A stretch of DNA of 64,000 nt. It comes from Caballeronia jiangsuensis (GTDB lineage Bacteria; Pseudomonadota; Gammaproteobacteria; Burkholderiales; Burkholderiaceae). This document shows positions 63,554-64,000 of this stretch, piece by piece. A model generated the notes under the pieces. It was not told the DNA's origin, ran no database searches, and was given only the letters and a program-made list of their open reading frames with translations. Made by a program: the position numbers and the translations under genes. The stretch's first letter is position 1; each line of letters starts with the position of its first letter. The stretch is taken from contig JFHF01000003.1 in NCBI GenBank assembly GCA_000648925.1, positions 218,603-282,602 on the forward strand, in the 5' to 3' direction.

Positions 63554-64000
63554 ATGCGCGTCAAACTGACAGCCAAACATCCGCGTCCCACTTCGGCGAC
63601 GCGTTCACCGGTTCGAGCCGGCACGGTCACCGGGCGTAAGCCTGTTCGCGCGCCGTCGCCGGACGAGGCACGTCCCAAGCGCGCGAGCCCGCCCGCGACC
63701 GACAAGCGCGAAGCGCGCGCGTCCAAGCCGCGTGGCGACGATTCGCGTTCGGCATTTGGCGAGCGTGGTCCGCGCAAGTCGTTCGAAGGTCGGCCGCCTG
63801 CGCGTGGCGAGCGTCCTGCCGGTGGTGACGAACGTCGCTCGTTCAAGCCGCGTGGTGATGATTCGCGTCCTGCGTTCGGCGATCGCGGTCCGCGCAAATC
63901 GTTCGAAGGTCGGCCGCCTGCGCGTGGCGAGCGTCCGGCCGGCGGTGATGAACGTCGTCCGTTCAAGCCGCGTGGCGATGATTCGCGTCCTGCGTTTGGC
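63554..64000 (+). CDS. Repeat-rich, basic protein, 3' end outside the window; probably an RsuA/RluB-type pseudouridine synthase
   Basis: The frame begins MRVKLTAKHPRPTSATRSPV six bases after the glnD stop and stays open to the window end. The visible 149 codons are an Arg/Pro/Gly-rich, disordered region with a 40-residue tandem repeat (RGDDSR-AFG-RGPRKSFEGRPPARGERPAGGDERR-FKP). In Burkholderiaceae a pseudouridine synthase with a long basic N-terminal tail commonly follows glnD; that identity is inferred, since no catalytic domain is visible here. Confidence 0.6.
   Translation, partial: MRVKLTAKHPRPTSATRSPVRAGTVTGRKPVRAPSPDEARPKRASPPATDKREARASKPRGDDSRSAFGERGPRKSFEGRPPARGERPAGGDERRSFKPRGDDSRPAFGDRGPRKSFEGRPPARGERPAGGDERRPFKPRGDDSRPAFG
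63731..64000 (+). repeat. 120-bp tandem repeat
   Basis: Units start at 63731, 63851 and 63971, the last cut by the window end. The unit is 120 bases (40 codons) and the copies are near-identical, with mostly synonymous differences. Confidence 0.9.

Noticed and set aside
60047..63580. 1177-codon open frame on the minus strand opposite map and glnD
   Set aside because: It lies antisense to two well-supported genes, and its product is Arg/His/Glu-rich with no domain; it is a by-product of high third-position GC.

Overview
The window is about 64 kb of high-GC chromosomal DNA from a betaproteobacterium of the Burkholderiaceae, most like Paraburkholderia or Caballeronia. I infer this from the strong GC bias at third codon positions, the order of the cell-envelope cluster (rpsB-tsf-pyrH-frr-uppS-cdsA-dxr-rseP-bamA-skp-lpxD-fabZ-lpxA-lpxB-rnhB), and a complete aerobic purine-degradation locus. 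No rRNA, tRNA, CRISPR array, phage or transposase gene was seen. Nearly all genes are chromosomal housekeeping or catabolic genes.

Layout. 1-3.3 kb: a DUF2252 protein cut by the window edge, mscL, an unknown gene and dodecin. 3.3-10.6 kb: two related ~600 bp near-palindromic repeat elements (3321-3927 and 10033-10623) that bracket a BMP-type nucleoside/purine-like ABC importer operon and a LysR regulator. 10.7-21.8 kb: purine/urate/allantoin catabolism, with 8-oxoguanine deaminase, 5-hydroxyisourate hydrolase, urate hydroxylase PuuD, a threonine aldolase, ureidoglycolate lyase, allantoicase, OHCU decarboxylase, allantoinase PuuE, allantoin racemase, an NCS1 permease and a GntR/FCD regulator. 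22.1-30.1 kb: a D-Ala-D-Ala dipeptidase/importer operon (ddpXABCDF) running toward a DUF1992 gene, tadA and LD-carboxypeptidase ldcA. 30.2-36 kb: thpR, an AT-richer gene for a PD-(D/E)XK-like protein, guaA, a repeat-tailed membrane protein and guaB. 36.2-43.8 kb: a DMT exporter, rnfH-ratA, smpB, an SPFH/NfeD pair, and ppsA with its regulator ppsR. 43.8-59.7 kb: an RNA methyltransferase and the envelope/translation cluster listed above, all on the minus strand. 60-64 kb: map, glnD and the start of a repeat-rich, probably pseudouridine-synthase gene.

How the genes work together. The purine locus can take urate through 5-hydroxyisourate, OHCU, allantoin, allantoate and ureidoglycolate to glyoxylate. 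It has two uptake systems, and three palindromes with an ATTGTC-RACAAT-like core upstream of gntR and puuE suggest control by the GntR protein. The ddp operon and ldcA form a plausible cell-wall peptide and D-alanine salvage unit. The 43.8-59.7 kb cluster joins translation (rpsB, tsf, frr), UMP synthesis (pyrH), isoprenoid carrier and phospholipid synthesis (dxr, uppS, cdsA), outer-membrane protein assembly (rseP, bamA, skp) and lipid A synthesis (lpxD, fabZ, lpxA, lpxB).

The most unusual content is the pair of large inverted-repeat elements. Each is a near-complete palindrome, each arm carries an internal 11-bp hairpin, both copies lie between convergent genes, and the arms show compensated sequence differences between copies.
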